Assembly: GCF_003696345.1 (NCBI RefSeq)
Contig: NZ_RFLX01000001.1
Location: 62,001-126,000 of the forward strand
Direction of reading: 5' to 3'
Origin: Teichococcus wenyumeiae
GTDB taxonomy: Bacteria > Pseudomonadota > Alphaproteobacteria > Acetobacterales > Acetobacteraceae
Length of the DNA: 64,000 nucleotides
A model generated the notes under the pieces. It was not told the DNA's origin. It made no database searches and was given only the letters and a program-made list of their open reading frames with translations. Below are positions 10,865-20,947 of this stretch, one piece after another; the stretch's first letter is position 1, and every line of letters begins with the position of its first letter. Made by a program: the position numbers and the translations under genes.

Positions 10865-12745
10865 TCAGATGGCCACGCGCACGCCGAGCTCCACCACGCG
10901 GTCGCTCGGGATGCGGAAGAATTCGGTGGCCGGCAGGGCGTTGCGGCTCATCACCGAGAAGAGCGCCTGCTGCCAGCGGGAAAGCTTGGGCACGGCGGCA
11001 GCCACCAGGGTCTCGCGCCCCAGGAAGTAGCTGGCCTGCATCGGGTCGAAATCGACTCCGGGCAGGGATTCCAGCTCCCGCGGGATGTTCGGGCTTTCCT
11101 GGAAGCCGTAGTGCAGGATGACGCGGTGGATGCCGGGGGCCATTTCCGTCACCTCCCGCCGCTCCGCCGCCTGGGGCACGTCGTCGTTGATCACGGTGAC
11201 GAAGAGCACACGCTCATGCAGCACCTTGTTGTGCTTCAGGTTGTGCAGCAGCGCATTGGGCAGGTAGTCGGCCTGCCCGGTCATGAAGACGGCGATGCCC
11301 GGCACGCGCAGGGTGCGCGACTGCGGCAGGCGGGCCAGGAAGGACTTCAGCGGCAGGCTGTCCTGGCGGAAGCGGTCGAAGAGCAGGTCGCGGCCCCGGC
11401 GCCAGGTCAGCATCATGGTGAAGAGCACGGCGCCCAGCACCAGCGGCACCCAGCCGCCATCCGGCACCTTCAGCACGTTGGAGATGAAGAAGCTGAGGTC
11501 CAGCAGGAAGAGCGGCACGGTGATGGCCGCGACCGACAGGCGGGACCAGCCGAAGCGCCGCCGCAGCACCATGCCGGCCAGCATGGAGGTGCAGAGGAAG
11601 GTGCCGGTGACGGCGATGCCATAGGCGGCGGCGAGGCTGTCGGAATTGTGGAAGGACAGCACCAGGATCACCACGCCGATCAGCAGGGCGTAGTTGATCT
11701 GCGGCATGTAGATCTGCCCTTCCTCGGTTTCCGAGGTGTGGCGCACCACAAGCCGCGGCAGGAAGCCCATCTGCACGCATTGCCGGGCGATGGAAAAGGC
11801 GCCCGAGATCATGGCCTGGCTGGCGATGATGGTGGCCAGGGTCGCCAGCACCACCAGCGGCAGCCGCAGCCATTCCGGCGCCAGCAGGTAGAAGGGGTTC
11901 TCCAGCGCCAGCGGGTTGGCCAGCAGCAGCGCGCCCTGGCCCAGGTAGTTCAGCGTCAGCGAGGGCAGCACGAACCACAGCCAGGCGAAGCGGATGGGGC
12001 GGGCGCCGAAATGGCCCATGTCGGCATAAAGCGCCTCCGCCCCCGTCACCGCCAGCACGACCGAGCCCAGCGCCACGAAGGCGGCCAGCTTGTAGCGGAC
12101 GCAGAAGGTCAGGGCATGGTGCGGGCTGAGCGCCACCAGCACCTCCGGCTCCTTGATCAGCTCGATCAGGCCCAGGATGCCGAGGGTGGCGAACCACACC
12201 GCCGTGATCGGCCCGAAGACCTTCCCCAGCCCGTGTGTGCCGCGATACTGCACCAGGAAGAGCCCGACCAGGATCACCAGCGAGATCGGGATCACGACAC
12301 TGTCGAAGACCGGCGAAATGGTGTGCAGGCCCTCGACGGCCGAGAGCACGGAGATGGCCGGGGTGATGATGCCGTCGCCGAAGAACAGCGCCGCGCCGAT
12401 GATGCCGGCCAGCACCACCAGCCGGCGGGAGCGGTCCGATCGCGCGACGCGCTGCGCCAGGGCCATCAGGGCCAGGATGCCGCCCTCCCCCCGGTTGTCG
12501 GCGCGCAGCACCAGCAGGACGTATTTCACCGTCACCACCAGGATCAGCGACCAGAAGATCAGGCTGAGGACGCCCAGGATCTCCCATCGCTCCAGCCCGT
12601 CGGCGGAGAAATGCAGCAGGGAGGCACGCAGCGCGTAAAGCGGGCTGGTGCCGATGTCGCCAAAAACCACGCCCAGCACCCCGAGCAGAAGCGCGGGTGT
12701 CAGGGGACGGGTGTCGGAAGATGGATCTGGAGCGGACACGGCCAT
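10865..12745 (-). CDS. kup: Low-affinity potassium transporter Kup
   Basis: Proton-coupled K+ uptake permease of the KUP/HAK/KT family, 626 residues, about twelve membrane helices in the first 430 residues followed by a cytoplasmic domain. The family signature [16 protein letters not shown] stands near residue 22, and [15 protein letters not shown]-type loop residues follow ([13 protein letters not shown]). The start at 12745 gives MAVSAPDPS; a longer frame to 12796 lacks support. Unusually, its stop is only 6 bp from a TTG-started glycosyltransferase in the same direction, so kup probably heads a glycan operon. Confidence 0.94.
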   Translation of the reverse strand: MAVSAPDPSSDTRPLTPALLLGVLGVVFGDIGTSPLYALRASLLHFSADGLERWEILGVLSLIFWSLILVVTVKYVLLVLRADNRGEGGILALMALAQRVARSDRSRRLVVLAGIIGAALFFGDGIITPAISVLSAVEGLHTISPVFDSVVIPISLVILVGLFLVQYRGTHGLGKVFGPITAVWFATLGILGLIELIKEPEVLVALSPHHALTFCVRYKLAAFVALGSVVLAVTGAEALYADMGHFGARPIRFAWLWFVLPSLTLNYLGQGALLLANPLALENPFYLLAPEWLRLPLVVLATLATIIASQAMISGAFSIARQCVQMGFLPRLVVRHTSETEEGQIYMPQINYALLIGVVILVLSFHNSDSLAAAYGIAVTGTFLCTSMLAGMVLRRRFGWSRLSVAAITVPLFLLDLSFFISNVLKVPDGGWVPLVLGAVLFTMMLTWRRGRDLLFDRFRQDSLPLKSFLARLPQSRTLRVPGIAVFMTGQADYLPNALLHNLKHNKVLHERVLFVTVINDDVPQAAERREVTEMAPGIHRVILHYGFQESPNIPRELESLPGVDFDPMQASYFLGRETLVAAAVPKLSRWQQALFSVMSRNALPATEFFRIPSDRVVELGVRVAI

Positions 12746-12857
12746 GCTGCTTTGGTGCAGCCGGAACGCATAGGGGTTCGGGGGGTTGCCGCGCAAGCTC
12801 GGCGCCCGGAAGGCCGGGGGCTGCCCCGCCAGGGCAAGGACGTGGCGAGGCCACGAT

Positions 12858-12886
12858 CCGGCCCGCCGCCGGGGGCGGCGGGCCGG
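12858..12886 (-). terminator. Hairpin after the aap operon
   Basis: A perfect 13-bp stem (CCGGCCCGCCGCC and its complement) with a 3-base loop lies just past the aapP stop. A smaller 6-bp hairpin (CGTGGC/GCCACG) at 12841-12855 follows it in the direction of aap transcription. There is no T-tract, so it is either a Rho-assisted end or an mRNA-stabilising 3' structure separating aap from kup. Confidence 0.45.
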
Positions 12887-12896
12887 AAGCCGGGGC

Positions 12897-13685
<789 letters not shown>

Positions 13686-13725
13686 CGGGACGTTCCGTTT
13701 TGAAGGGTTTGGGAGGTGCGGCGCA

Positions 13726-14883
13726 TCAGCGCACCCGGTGGCGGTTCAGTTCCACCTCCAGCCCCTGGCTGTAGCGGGACATGGCGAAGCAGAAGATGAA
13801 GTAGATCAGGCCGACGAAGACATAGACCTCGACGCCGAAGCCCTGCCAGGCAGGCTCCACCACCGCCGTCTTGCCGGCGGTCAGCAGGTCGAAGATGCCG
13901 ATGATCAGGACCAGCGAGGTATCCTTGAACAGGCCGATGAAGGTGTTCACCAGCGGCGGGATCACCAGCCGCAGGGCCTGCGGCAGGATAATGAAGCCGG
14001 TCTTCTGCCAATAGGACAGGCCCAGGGCATCGGCGGCCTCGTATTGCCCGCGGGAGAGGGCCTGCAGGCCGCCGCGGATCACCTCCGCCAGATAGGCGGC
14101 GGCGAAGAGGATGATGGCGACCTGCGCGCGTAGCAGCTTGTCGATGTTCATGCCTTCCGGAAGGAAGAGCGGGAACATGACGCTGGCCATGAAGAGCAGG
14201 CTGATCAGCGGCACGCCGCGGATCAGTTCCACATAGACGATGCAGAGCGTCTTGATGGCCGGCATGCGGGAGCGCCGTCCCAGCGCCACCAGCACCGCCA
14301 GCGGAAAGGCGAAGGCGATGCCGAAGGTGGCGAGGATGAGCGTGATGGCCAGCCCGCCCCAGCGCTCCTGCGGCACATAGGGCATGCCCAGAATACCGCC
14401 CCACATCAGCACGCCGATGAGCACCAGCGTGGCCACCCAGACCAGCGCCAGCTCCTTGCGCCAGAAGCGGCGCATGGCGGAGACGATGTAAAGGCCGATG
14501 AAGAGCAGGATGCAGAGCAGCGGCCGCCAGTGCTGGTCGTAGGGATAGGTGCCGAAGAGGATGAAGCGGTACTTTTCCGTGATCACCGCCCAGCAGGCGC
14601 CGCGGCCTTCCAGCGCGCGGCAGGCCTGGGTCTGGGCGATGCCCTGGTCGTTCACCGGCACGGACCAGATGGCATTGATGAAGGCCCAGTCCACCAGCCC
14701 CATGGCCCAGCGGACGAGCAGATAGGCCAGCGCCAGCGTGATGGCCGTGGACCACCAGGAGGAAAACAGGCTGGCCCGGGCCCAGGCAACGGGCCCGACC
14801 ACGCTCATGGGCGGGCGCCGCGCCTCGGCCGGCCCGACGGCGGCCGGGCGTGGGGCTGCGGATTCGGCGAGGGTCTCGGCCAT
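13726..14883 (-). CDS. aapM: General L-amino-acid ABC transporter permease AapM
   Basis: Inner-membrane permease of the HisM/GlnP family, 385 residues. It is longer than simple HisM-type permeases because of an extra N-terminal helix and a periplasmic segment rich in Trp and Cys (residues about 60-120), as in AapM and BztC. The EAA cytoplasmic loop that contacts AapP reads [24 protein letters not shown]. It lies 3 bp after aapQ. The partner pair AapQ/AapM forms the heterodimeric channel. Confidence 0.92.
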   Translation of the reverse strand: MAETLAESAAPRPAAVGPAEARRPPMSVVGPVAWARASLFSSWWSTAITLALAYLLVRWAMGLVDWAFINAIWSVPVNDQGIAQTQACRALEGRGACWAVITEKYRFILFGTYPYDQHWRPLLCILLFIGLYIVSAMRRFWRKELALVWVATLVLIGVLMWGGILGMPYVPQERWGGLAITLILATFGIAFAFPLAVLVALGRRSRMPAIKTLCIVYVELIRGVPLISLLFMASVMFPLFLPEGMNIDKLLRAQVAIILFAAAYLAEVIRGGLQALSRGQYEAADALGLSYWQKTGFIILPQALRLVIPPLVNTFIGLFKDTSLVLIIGIFDLLTAGKTAVVEPAWQGFGVEVYVFVGLIYFIFCFAMSRYSQGLEVELNRHRVR

Positions 14884-14886
14884 GGC

Positions 14887-16089
14887 TCAGCGCTCCACCA
14901 GCGCGATGCGCGCGTTGTACCAGTTCATGAAGAGGCTGATCGACAGACTGATGCACAGGTAGACCGCCATGATGATGGCGATGCCCTCGATGGCCTGCCC
15001 CGTCTGGTTCAGCGTCGTATTGGCGATCGAGACGATGTCCTGATAGCCGATGGCGACCGCCAGCGAGGAGTTCTTGGCCAGGTTCAGGTACTGGCTGGTC
15101 ATCGGCGGCACGATGACGCGCAGCGCCTGCGGCAGCACGATCAGCCGCATCACGCGGCTGCGGGACAGGCCCAGCGCCTCCGCAGCCTCCCACTGCCCGG
15201 CCGGCACGGCCTGGATGCCGGCGCGCACGATCTCGGCGATGAAGGCGGCGGTATAGGTCACGAGGCCGGCCAGCAGCGCGAAATATTCCGGGCTGACGCT
15301 GAAGCCGCCCTGGAAGTTGAAGCCGCGCAGCGCCGGGATGTCGCCCTGCCAGGGGGCGCCGAGGCCGGCCCAGATCACCAGCGGCAAGACCACCACCAGC
15401 CCCAGGACCGCCGGCCAGACCTTGCGCGGCTGCCCGTCCTGCATCCGCTTGGCGCGGGCGCTGCGGACATAAAGAATGGCCCCGATCACGCCGATCACGA
15501 AGCCCAGCAGCGCGAAGCTGTGCGCGTCCTGCCACTGGATCCAGGGCAGGCGCAGGCCGCGGTTGGAGAGGAAGACGCCCGTCACCGGGTTCAGCGACTG
15601 CCGGGGCGCCGGCAGCATCTGCATGATGGTGTACCAGAAGAGCAGCTGCAGCAGCAGCGGCACGTCGCGCACCGCCTCGATATAGGCGCCGGCGATCCGG
15701 GACAGCAGCCAGTTCTTGGACAGCCGTGCGATGCCGATGAGGGTGCCCAGGATGGTCGCCAGGACAATGCCGATAACGGCGACCTTCAGCGTGTTCAGCA
15801 CGCCCACCAGCAGCGCCCGGGCATAGGTGCTGGCCGGGGTATATTCGATGAGGTGCTCGCCGATCGGCAGGCCCGCCTCCCGGTTGAGGAAGCCGAAGCC
15901 GGTGGCGATGCGCCGGACCTCGAGGTTGTGCTGCGTGTTGCGCACCAACCACCAGACAATGCCCACCACCACGCCAACGATCAGCACCTGCCAGATGATG
16001 GCGCGGAACCGTTCATCGGCCCAGGAGAGGCGCATCCCGCGTTTCGGCGGCGGTCGCAACAGCCGGGGATCGACGGCGCTATCGGACAT
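14887..16089 (-). CDS. aapQ: General L-amino-acid ABC transporter permease AapQ
   Basis: Inner-membrane permease of the amino-acid ABC system, 400 residues, with about eight hydrophobic helices and a long periplasmic insertion (around residues 40-90 and 165-220) typical of AapQ/BztB. The EAA loop reads EAAEALGLSRSRVMRLIVLPQALR. The C-terminal SLSISLFMNWYNARIALVER is very close to family members. It is followed 3 bp later by aapM and preceded by a hairpin-bearing spacer after aapJ. Confidence 0.92.
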   Translation of the reverse strand: MSDSAVDPRLLRPPPKRGMRLSWADERFRAIIWQVLIVGVVVGIVWWLVRNTQHNLEVRRIATGFGFLNREAGLPIGEHLIEYTPASTYARALLVGVLNTLKVAVIGIVLATILGTLIGIARLSKNWLLSRIAGAYIEAVRDVPLLLQLLFWYTIMQMLPAPRQSLNPVTGVFLSNRGLRLPWIQWQDAHSFALLGFVIGVIGAILYVRSARAKRMQDGQPRKVWPAVLGLVVVLPLVIWAGLGAPWQGDIPALRGFNFQGGFSVSPEYFALLAGLVTYTAAFIAEIVRAGIQAVPAGQWEAAEALGLSRSRVMRLIVLPQALRVIVPPMTSQYLNLAKNSSLAVAIGYQDIVSIANTTLNQTGQAIEGIAIIMAVYLCISLSISLFMNWYNARIALVER

Positions 16090-16142
16090 ACAGGGAAGCC
16101 TCTTCTCGTTGTCGCGCCCGGCCCTGCGGAGCCGGGATAGCC

Positions 16143-16174
16143 GGGGAGGCGGCCCGGAAGGAGGCCGCCTCCCC
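16143..16174 (-). promoter_or_regulatory. Stem-loop between aapJ and aapQ
   Basis: A perfect 12-bp inverted repeat (GGGGAGGCGGCC and its complement) with an 8-base loop lies 8 bp after the aapJ stop. It has no T-tract. Such hairpins after binding-protein genes usually protect the upstream mRNA from 3' decay, so that more binding protein than permease is made. That role is inferred here. Confidence 0.6.
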
Positions 16175-16181
16175 TGTCAGC

Positions 16182-17231
16182 TCACCGGAAGGGCGGCGAG
16201 TACTGCAGGCCGCCCTGGGTCCACTGGGCGTTGGGGCCGCGCTGGATGCCGATCGGCTCCAGGTTGCGGGTGAAGATCTCGCCGTAGTTGCCGATCTTCT
16301 TGATGACGTTCACCGCCCAGGCATTGTCCAGGCCCAGCATCTTGCCGAGGTCGCCGTTCTTGCCCAGCAGGCGCTGCGCTTCCGGGCGGGTGTCCTCGGC
16401 CACGGCCTTGTCGACATTGGCGCTGGTGATGCCCAGTTCCTCGGCCGTGAGCAGCGCGTTATGCGTCCAGCGCACGATATCGGCGAAGCGCGGGTCGCCC
16501 TGGCGCACGAAGGGGCCGAGCGGCTCCTTGCTGATCACTTCCGGCAGGATCTTGTGCTCGGCCGGGTTCGGCTGGGCCGAGCGGGTGGCGGCCAGGCCCG
16601 AGACGTCGGTGGTATAGGCATCGCAACGGCCGGCGGCATAGGCGGAGACCAGTTCCTCCAGCCGCTCGATCACGACCGGAGTGAAGTTGATCTTGTTGGC
16701 GCGGGCCCAGTCGGTCAGGTTCTGCTCGGTGGTGGTGCCGGGCTGGACGCAGATCGTGGCGCCGTCCAGATCCTTGGCGGAATTCACGCCGAGGCTGGCC
16801 TTCACCATGAAACCCTGGCCGTCATAGAAGTTGATGGCCGGGAAATCAAAGCCGAGCGAGGTATCGCGCGACAGCGTCACGGTGGTGTTGCGCGCGCCCA
16901 GATCGACCTCGCCGGACTGCAGCGCCGTGAAGCGGTTCTGCGCCGTGGTCGGCACGTAGCGGACCTTGTTGGGGTCGTTGAAGATGGCCACCGCGATGGC
17001 GCGGCAGTAATCGACGTCGAACCCCTTCCAGACACCCTGGCTGTCAGGCTGCGCGAAGCCGGCCAGGCCGGTGTTCACGCCGCAGACCAGGGTGCCGCGG
17101 GACTTCACGGCGTCCAGCGTGGCGCCGGTGGGTGCCGCGGCAGGCTGCTGCGCCAGGGCCGGAAAGGTCGCCGCCGTCACCAGGGCGGCAGTGCCCAGAG
17201 CGCGGAGGGTAGCAAGCCGTAAGGGCTTCAT
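16182..17231 (-). CDS. aapJ: General L-amino-acid ABC transporter substrate-binding protein AapJ
   Basis: Periplasmic binding protein that captures L-amino acids for AapQMP, 349 residues. A Sec signal peptide covers about residues 1-26 (ALVTAATFPALAQ). The mature protein starts the family pattern with LDAVKSRGTLVCGVNTGLAGFA, then WKGFDVDYCRAIAVAIF, RFTALQSGEVDLGARNTT, and the late LGPFVRQGDP. The length and the C-terminal NLEPIGIQRGPNAQWTQGGL are typical of AapJ rather than short GlnH-like proteins. The ATG at 17231 has GGGAGAG about 8 bases upstream. An open frame continues upstream to 17387 but has no signal peptide. Confidence 0.94.
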   Translation of the reverse strand: MKPLRLATLRALGTAALVTAATFPALAQQPAAAPTGATLDAVKSRGTLVCGVNTGLAGFAQPDSQGVWKGFDVDYCRAIAVAIFNDPNKVRYVPTTAQNRFTALQSGEVDLGARNTTVTLSRDTSLGFDFPAINFYDGQGFMVKASLGVNSAKDLDGATICVQPGTTTEQNLTDWARANKINFTPVVIERLEELVSAYAAGRCDAYTTDVSGLAATRSAQPNPAEHKILPEVISKEPLGPFVRQGDPRFADIVRWTHNALLTAEELGITSANVDKAVAEDTRPEAQRLLGKNGDLGKMLGLDNAWAVNVIKKIGNYGEIFTRNLEPIGIQRGPNAQWTQGGLQYSPPFR

Positions 17232-17391
17232 ATGCGAATCTCTCCCAATCCAAACTCCTCCATCGCACGGCATGCCGACGGAGCGCCCGGGCGGCCAGTC
17301 ACGGCCCCGACCCTGGCTTTGATCACGCTTCCGCGCAGATCCATTTTCAGCCCTACCGCTGCCATGAGTTTGACGCAATGGTGCCATGTCG

Positions 17392-17416
17392 TCTCATTTA
17401 ATGAGAAGTTAAACTT
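17392..17416. promoter_or_regulatory. Two abutting AT-rich palindromes (operator-like)
   Basis: TCTCATT-T-AATGAGA (17392-17406) is a perfect 7-bp inverted repeat. AAGTT-A-AACTT (17406-17416) is a perfect 5-bp one that starts on the last base of the first. They lie in the only AT-rich patch between the divergent aapJ (start 17231) and cyclodeaminase-like gene (start 17508). A TTGACG box at 17370 on the plus strand precedes them. This is what a dimeric repressor or activator site controlling one or both genes would look like; the regulator is unknown. Confidence 0.5.
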
Positions 17417-17507
17417 GTTCGGCTCTAGCAAGGAGCGCGCCAGGAGGTTGCCGCCTGTGCCCGCCGCCGCAACAATGCCGCCGCAACGACGGGAGGCGGC
17501 GGCAGGC

Positions 17508-18440
17508 ATGCGGAATCTGGACAAGGCGCAGACAACGGCCGGCCTGCCCTGGCCCGCGCTGCGGGAAGCCCTGCGGCAGATCTTCCGTGAAGGCTGCGAC
17601 GCGCCGCTGCGCCACCGGCATCCCCTGCCGCAAAAAGATGCGGCCGAGGGTTCGCTGCTGCTGATGCCGGCATGGCAGGCGCATCGCTTCACCGGCGTGA
17701 AGATCGTGCATGTCAATCCGTCCAACGCCCTGCAGCCGGGCCTGAAGGCCGTCCATTCCGTTTATCTTCTCTCACACGGAGAGACAGGCGAACCGCTCTG
17801 CCTGCTGGACGGCGGCACCCTGACCGACCGCCGCACCGCCGCCGCCAGCGTCCTGGCCGCCGAATACCTGGCGCGGCCGGACAGCAGCCGCCTGCTGCTG
17901 CTGGGCAGCGGCAAGGTGGCGCATGCCCTGGCCGAGGCCTATGCGGAACGCTTCCCGCTGCGCGAGATCCGCGTCTGGTCCCGCCGCCCCGAAAGCGCCG
18001 CCCGGCTGGCCGCCACCCTGGCCGAGGCCGGCCTGCCGGCTCGCGACGTGGCGCAGGCCGACCCGGCGGGCGCCGATATCATTGCCGCCGCCACCCTCTC
18101 CACCACGCCGCTCTTCGATGGCGCGGCGGTGGAACCCGGCACCCATGTGGACCTGATCGGCGCCTTCCGGCCCGACATGCGCGAAAGCGACGGCACGCTG
18201 ATGCGCCGCGCCCGCCTCTTCGTGGATACCCGCGCCGGGACCCTGGCCGAGGCCGGGGACGTGGTGCAGGCCATCGCGGAAGGCGCCATCGAGGCCGGGC
18301 ATATCCAGGGCGACCTCTTCGATCTCTGCCGGGGGCAGCATCCCGGGCGCGGCGGCGCGGAGGAGATCACGCTGTTCAAGTCGGTCGGCTGGGCGGGCGA
18401 GGATCTGGCGGCGGCGGTGCTGGCCTATCAGGGCGGCTGA
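17508..18440 (+). CDS. Ornithine cyclodeaminase / mu-crystallin family protein
   Basis: NAD(P)-dependent enzyme of the OCD/mu-crystallin family, 310 residues, cytoplasmic. The family includes ornithine cyclodeaminase, alanine dehydrogenase and ketimine reductases, so the exact reaction is open. It shows the substrate region LLLMPAWQ and GVKIVHVNPSN, then DGGTLTDRRTAAASVLAAEYLA, the dinucleotide motif LLLGSGKVAHALAEAYA and the conserved HVDLIGAFRPDMRESD. The ATG at 17508 has GGGAGG 11 bases upstream. The frame is open further upstream but without conserved sequence. It is divergent from the aap operon, which suits an amino-acid-metabolising enzyme sharing control with an amino-acid importer. 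Confidence 0.87.
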   Translation: MRNLDKAQTTAGLPWPALREALRQIFREGCDAPLRHRHPLPQKDAAEGSLLLMPAWQAHRFTGVKIVHVNPSNALQPGLKAVHSVYLLSHGETGEPLCLLDGGTLTDRRTAAASVLAAEYLARPDSSRLLLLGSGKVAHALAEAYAERFPLREIRVWSRRPESAARLAATLAEAGLPARDVAQADPAGADIIAAATLSTTPLFDGAAVEPGTHVDLIGAFRPDMRESDGTLMRRARLFVDTRAGTLAEAGDVVQAIAEGAIEAGHIQGDLFDLCRGQHPGRGGAEEITLFKSVGWAGEDLAAAVLAYQGG

Positions 18441-18657
18441 AGGGCGCTGCCCCTGCAGACCACCCCGCTGGGGTGACAGGGTCACCCCAGACCCCGCTAT
18501 CTGCTTTTATCTTGTGGCATGCGGGCCCGGACTTCCGGCAACCGCGCCTTCAGCCCGCATGGCTTTTTTCCGGCGCCACAGCCTTTCGGACCAAAAAATC
18601 GAAGCGGGGTCCGGGGTGGACTTTCCACCCCGGCGGGGTCCAGGGCAGCGCCCCTGG
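18441..18657. repeat. Paired-arm intergenic repeat, copy A
   Basis: Starts directly after the cyclodeaminase stop. The left arm (18441-18497) holds a 10-bp hairpin CTGGGGTGAC-AGG-GTCACCCCAG at 18468-18490. The right arm (18604-18657) holds CCGGGGTGGA-CTT-TCCACCCCGG at 18611-18633 and a second hairpin CCAGGG/CCCTGG at 18640-18657. Read inward, each hairpin is followed by ACCCCGC and then a T-rich tract (CTTTTA; ATTTTTT). About 106 bp of non-coding sequence separate the arms. The same plan recurs at 40261-40446 and 43232-43481. Each arm could end transcription from the gene outside it. Confidence 0.75.
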
Positions 18658-18675
18658 CCTTGCGCGGCGGCCAAA

Positions 18676-18710
18676 GAAAAACGCCGGCCCCCTTTCGGGG
18701 ACCGGCGTTC
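18676..18710 (-). terminator. Intrinsic terminator of rpsO operon
   Basis: On the minus strand GAACGCCGG, a CCCC/GGGG inner stem with a 4-base loop and CCGGCGTT are followed by TTTTTC. It lies 23 bp after the rpsO stop and is a good Rho-independent terminator for the rimP-to-rpsO transcription unit. Confidence 0.85.
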
Positions 18711-18732
18711 TTTCAGTGCAAGACTGCGTCGC

Positions 18733-19005
18733 TTAGCGGCGCAGGCCGAGGCGGCCGATCAGGCTCTCATAGCGAGCCTGGCTCTTCTTCTTGGTGTAGT
18801 CCAGCAGGCCACGGCGCTGGCCGACCAGCACCAGCAGGCCACGCCGGCTGTGGAAGTCCTTCGGGTGGACCTTCAGGTGCTCGGTCAGCGAGGAGATGCG
18901 CTCGGAAAGCAGGGCAACCTGCACTTCCGGGCTCCCGGTGTCGCCTTCCTTCAGCGCGTATTCCTTGATGATCTCGGCGCGACGCTCAGCGGTCACAGTC
19001 GACAT
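18733..19005 (-). CDS. rpsO: 30S ribosomal protein S15
   Basis: Primary binder of the 16S rRNA central domain in 30S assembly, 90 residues, the usual length. The conserved parts are visible: [40 protein letters not shown], and [24 protein letters not shown]. It is the last gene of the minus-strand translation-factor unit, 5 bp after truB, a pairing conserved across proteobacteria. A terminator hairpin follows. Confidence 0.98.
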   Translation of the reverse strand: MSTVTAERRAEIIKEYALKEGDTGSPEVQVALLSERISSLTEHLKVHPKDFHSRRGLLVLVGQRRGLLDYTKKKSQARYESLIGRLGLRR

Positions 19006-19010
19006 CGGCT

Positions 19011-20012
19011 TCAGCCTTTCAAATCAGGGTCGGCATCCGTGCCCGCGGGCATCGGCGCGACGAGTGTCGTCTCACCCGGGCCCAACCAGCGTTCCGGCCT
19101 GAGAAGACCGGATTCAAGCCTGGCGAGACCCTTCAGGCGCCCCCCCGCCATCGCGCGCACCAAGCCCCCTTCAGGGTTGGCGTCGTCCGGGATCCGCCCC
19201 ATCAGCTCGACCAGGGACATGGTCTGGCCAAAGGAAAGGCGGGCAGCCTCTGCATCCGTGAGGGCCAGTGCCGGGATGTCGGCCAGCGCGGTCGTTACGG
19301 GAAGCAGGAGGTCCGGGGAAGGAGGCGGGGTATCCCCCGATCCGACCAGCTTGTCCAGCGGAATCGCGGCCTCTTCCAGGAAAGGGCCGACCCGCATGCG
19401 GCGCAGGGTCGCGATATGCCCCACCGCCCCCACCGCGCGCGCGATGTCGCGCGCGAGCGAGCGCATATAGACGCCCTTGCCCGACTGCACCGTGAAGATG
19501 GCCGTGTCGGCATCCGGGCGCGACTCCAGCTCGAAGCGGTCCACCCGCGCCGGACGGGGCGCGAGTTCCACAACCTGCCCCTCGCGCGCCATGTCATAGG
19601 CACGCTCGCCATTCACCTTGATGGCCGAGAAGATCGGCGGCACCTGCATGATGTCGCCGATGAAGGCGGGCAGCGCGGCGCGGAGGGCCTCGTCTGTCGG
19701 GCGGACATCGGAGGTCTCGATGACCTTGCCGTCGGCATCGTCCGTGTCCCGCAGTTCACCGAACTTCAGGGTGAAGCGGTAGGTCTTGGTGCCGTCCATC
19801 ACATAGGGAACGGTCTTGGTGGCGGCGCCGAAGGCAATGGGCAGCACGCCGGTCGCCAGCGGGTCCAGCGTGCCGCCATGGCCCACCTTCTGGGCATTGA
19901 AGGCGCGCTTGAGCTTGTTCACCACATCGGTGGAGCCCATGCCGGTGGGCTTGTCGACGATCAGCCAACCATCGAGCGGAATTCCGCGCGGCTTGCGGTT
20001 CGGGCGAGGCAT
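19011..20012 (-). CDS. truB: tRNA pseudouridine(55) synthase
   Basis: Makes pseudouridine 55 in the T-loop of tRNAs, 333 residues. The catalytic aspartate lies in [16 protein letters not shown] near residue 45. [14 protein letters not shown] opens the conserved fold, and [15 protein letters not shown] matches the second TruB motif. A C-terminal extension with a PUA-like region follows. It sits between the thioesterase gene and rpsO; the infB-rbfA-truB-rpsO neighbourhood is the classical one. Confidence 0.97.
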   Translation of the reverse strand: MPRPNRKPRGIPLDGWLIVDKPTGMGSTDVVNKLKRAFNAQKVGHGGTLDPLATGVLPIAFGAATKTVPYVMDGTKTYRFTLKFGELRDTDDADGKVIETSDVRPTDEALRAALPAFIGDIMQVPPIFSAIKVNGERAYDMAREGQVVELAPRPARVDRFELESRPDADTAIFTVQSGKGVYMRSLARDIARAVGAVGHIATLRRMRVGPFLEEAAIPLDKLVGSGDTPPPSPDLLLPVTTALADIPALALTDAEAARLSFGQTMSLVELMGRIPDDANPEGGLVRAMAGGRLKGLARLESGLLRPERWLGPGETTLVAPMPAGTDADPDLKG

Positions 20013-20035
20013 TCTGCGAGTGTCCAGTCTTGAAC

Positions 20036-20434
20036 TTAGGCAGCAGGCACCGGGCGCGGGCGGCCGGTCTGGTCCAGTGCCACGAAGGTAAACACGGCGT
20101 CGGTCACGCGGTTCATGTGCTCGCCCTCCCGCTCCCGCCGCCAGGCTTCCACCCGCACCTTCAGGGAGGTGCGGCCGGTGGAGACCATCTCGGCATAGCA
20201 GGAGACCTCGTCGCCGACGCGCACGGGGGAGAGGAAGCTCATCGCCTCCACCGCCACGGTGGCGCAGCGGCCGCGGGCACGGCGGGTGGCGGCGGAGGCC
20301 GCCGCCAGATCCATCAGCCCCATCAGCCAGCCGCCGAACACATCCCCCGCGGGGTTGGTGTTATTCGGCATGGCGGTGATGCGGATGACCGGAGCGCCCT
20401 GCGGCGGGTCCTCCGGCTGCGGACGGCTGCTCAT
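20036..20434 (-). CDS. Acyl-CoA thioesterase (hotdog fold, YciA-like)
   Basis: Small hotdog thioesterase that hydrolyses acyl-CoAs, 132 residues. The hotdog signature reads NPAGDVFGGWLMGLMDLAA (Asn and Asp of the active site), followed by the strand MSFLSPVRVGDEVSCYAEM and GRTSLKVRVEAW. Its ATG overlaps the rbfA stop by 4 bp. An acyl-CoA thioesterase between rbfA and truB is not part of the usual operon plan, so this is an insertion in the translation-factor unit. Substrate preference cannot be told. Confidence 0.9.
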   Translation of the reverse strand: MSSRPQPEDPPQGAPVIRITAMPNNTNPAGDVFGGWLMGLMDLAAASAATRRARGRCATVAVEAMSFLSPVRVGDEVSCYAEMVSTGRTSLKVRVEAWRREREGEHMNRVTDAVFTFVALDQTGRPRPVPAA

Positions 20435-20859
20435 GCCTCCTCGTCGTCCTTGACCTCGGGGGCGCGGGTGGCGGGATGCAGGTCCTGCTGCACCTCCGGC
20501 CGGCGCATGACGGTTTCGATCTTGGCGGCATATTCCAGCGCCTCATCGGGCTGGAAATGCAGCTGGGGGGCGAATTTCAGCCGCACCGCATGCGCCACCT
20601 GCTTGCGCAGCCAGGGCTGGATGCGGCGCAGGCCCTCCAGCTCCTCCGCGCTCGGCTTGCGGCCGAGGGCGCTGACAAAGCAGGTCATGTGCTTGAGGTC
20701 GGGGGAGGAGCGCACTTCCGTCACCGTGATGCGGGTGTCGTAGAGCGCCTCGTCATGGATCTCGCCGCGGGTGAAGACGGCGGAAAGCGCGTGCCGCACT
20801 TCCTCCGCGACGCGGAGCATGCGCTGGCTGGGGCCGCTGCCGGCCGGTTGCTTGGCCAT
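20431..20859 (-). CDS. rbfA: 30S ribosome-binding factor A
   Basis: Late 30S assembly and cold-adaptation factor that binds near helix 1 of 16S rRNA, 142 residues. The KH-like core is visible as QRMLRVAEEVRHALSAVF, ITVTEVRSSPDLKHMTCFV and the LRLKFAPQLHFQPDEALEYA-like segment AVRLKFAPQLHFQPDEALE. I chose the ATG at 20859 (MAKQPAG); a longer open frame reaching 21000 runs into the end of infB. A hairpin separates it from infB. Confidence 0.95.
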   Translation of the reverse strand: MAKQPAGSGPSQRMLRVAEEVRHALSAVFTRGEIHDEALYDTRITVTEVRSSPDLKHMTCFVSALGRKPSAEELEGLRRIQPWLRKQVAHAVRLKFAPQLHFQPDEALEYAAKIETVMRRPEVQQDLHPATRAPEVKDDEEA

Positions 20860-20885
20860 GGTGATGGGGTCTTCCGGAAAGAGCC

Positions 20886-20916
20886 GCAGCCCGGCGGGAC
20901 AAACCCGCCGGGCTGC
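20886..20916 (-). terminator. Hairpin between infB and rbfA
   Basis: A perfect 13-bp stem (GCAGCCCGGCGGG and its complement) with a 5-base loop lies in the infB-rbfA spacer. On the minus strand it is followed only by CTCTTT, so it may be a partial terminator or an RNA-processing/stability element that lowers rbfA and distal expression relative to infB. Confidence 0.5.
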
Positions 20917-20947
20917 GTATCGGTTGGCCTGAGGCTTTAACCTAGCC

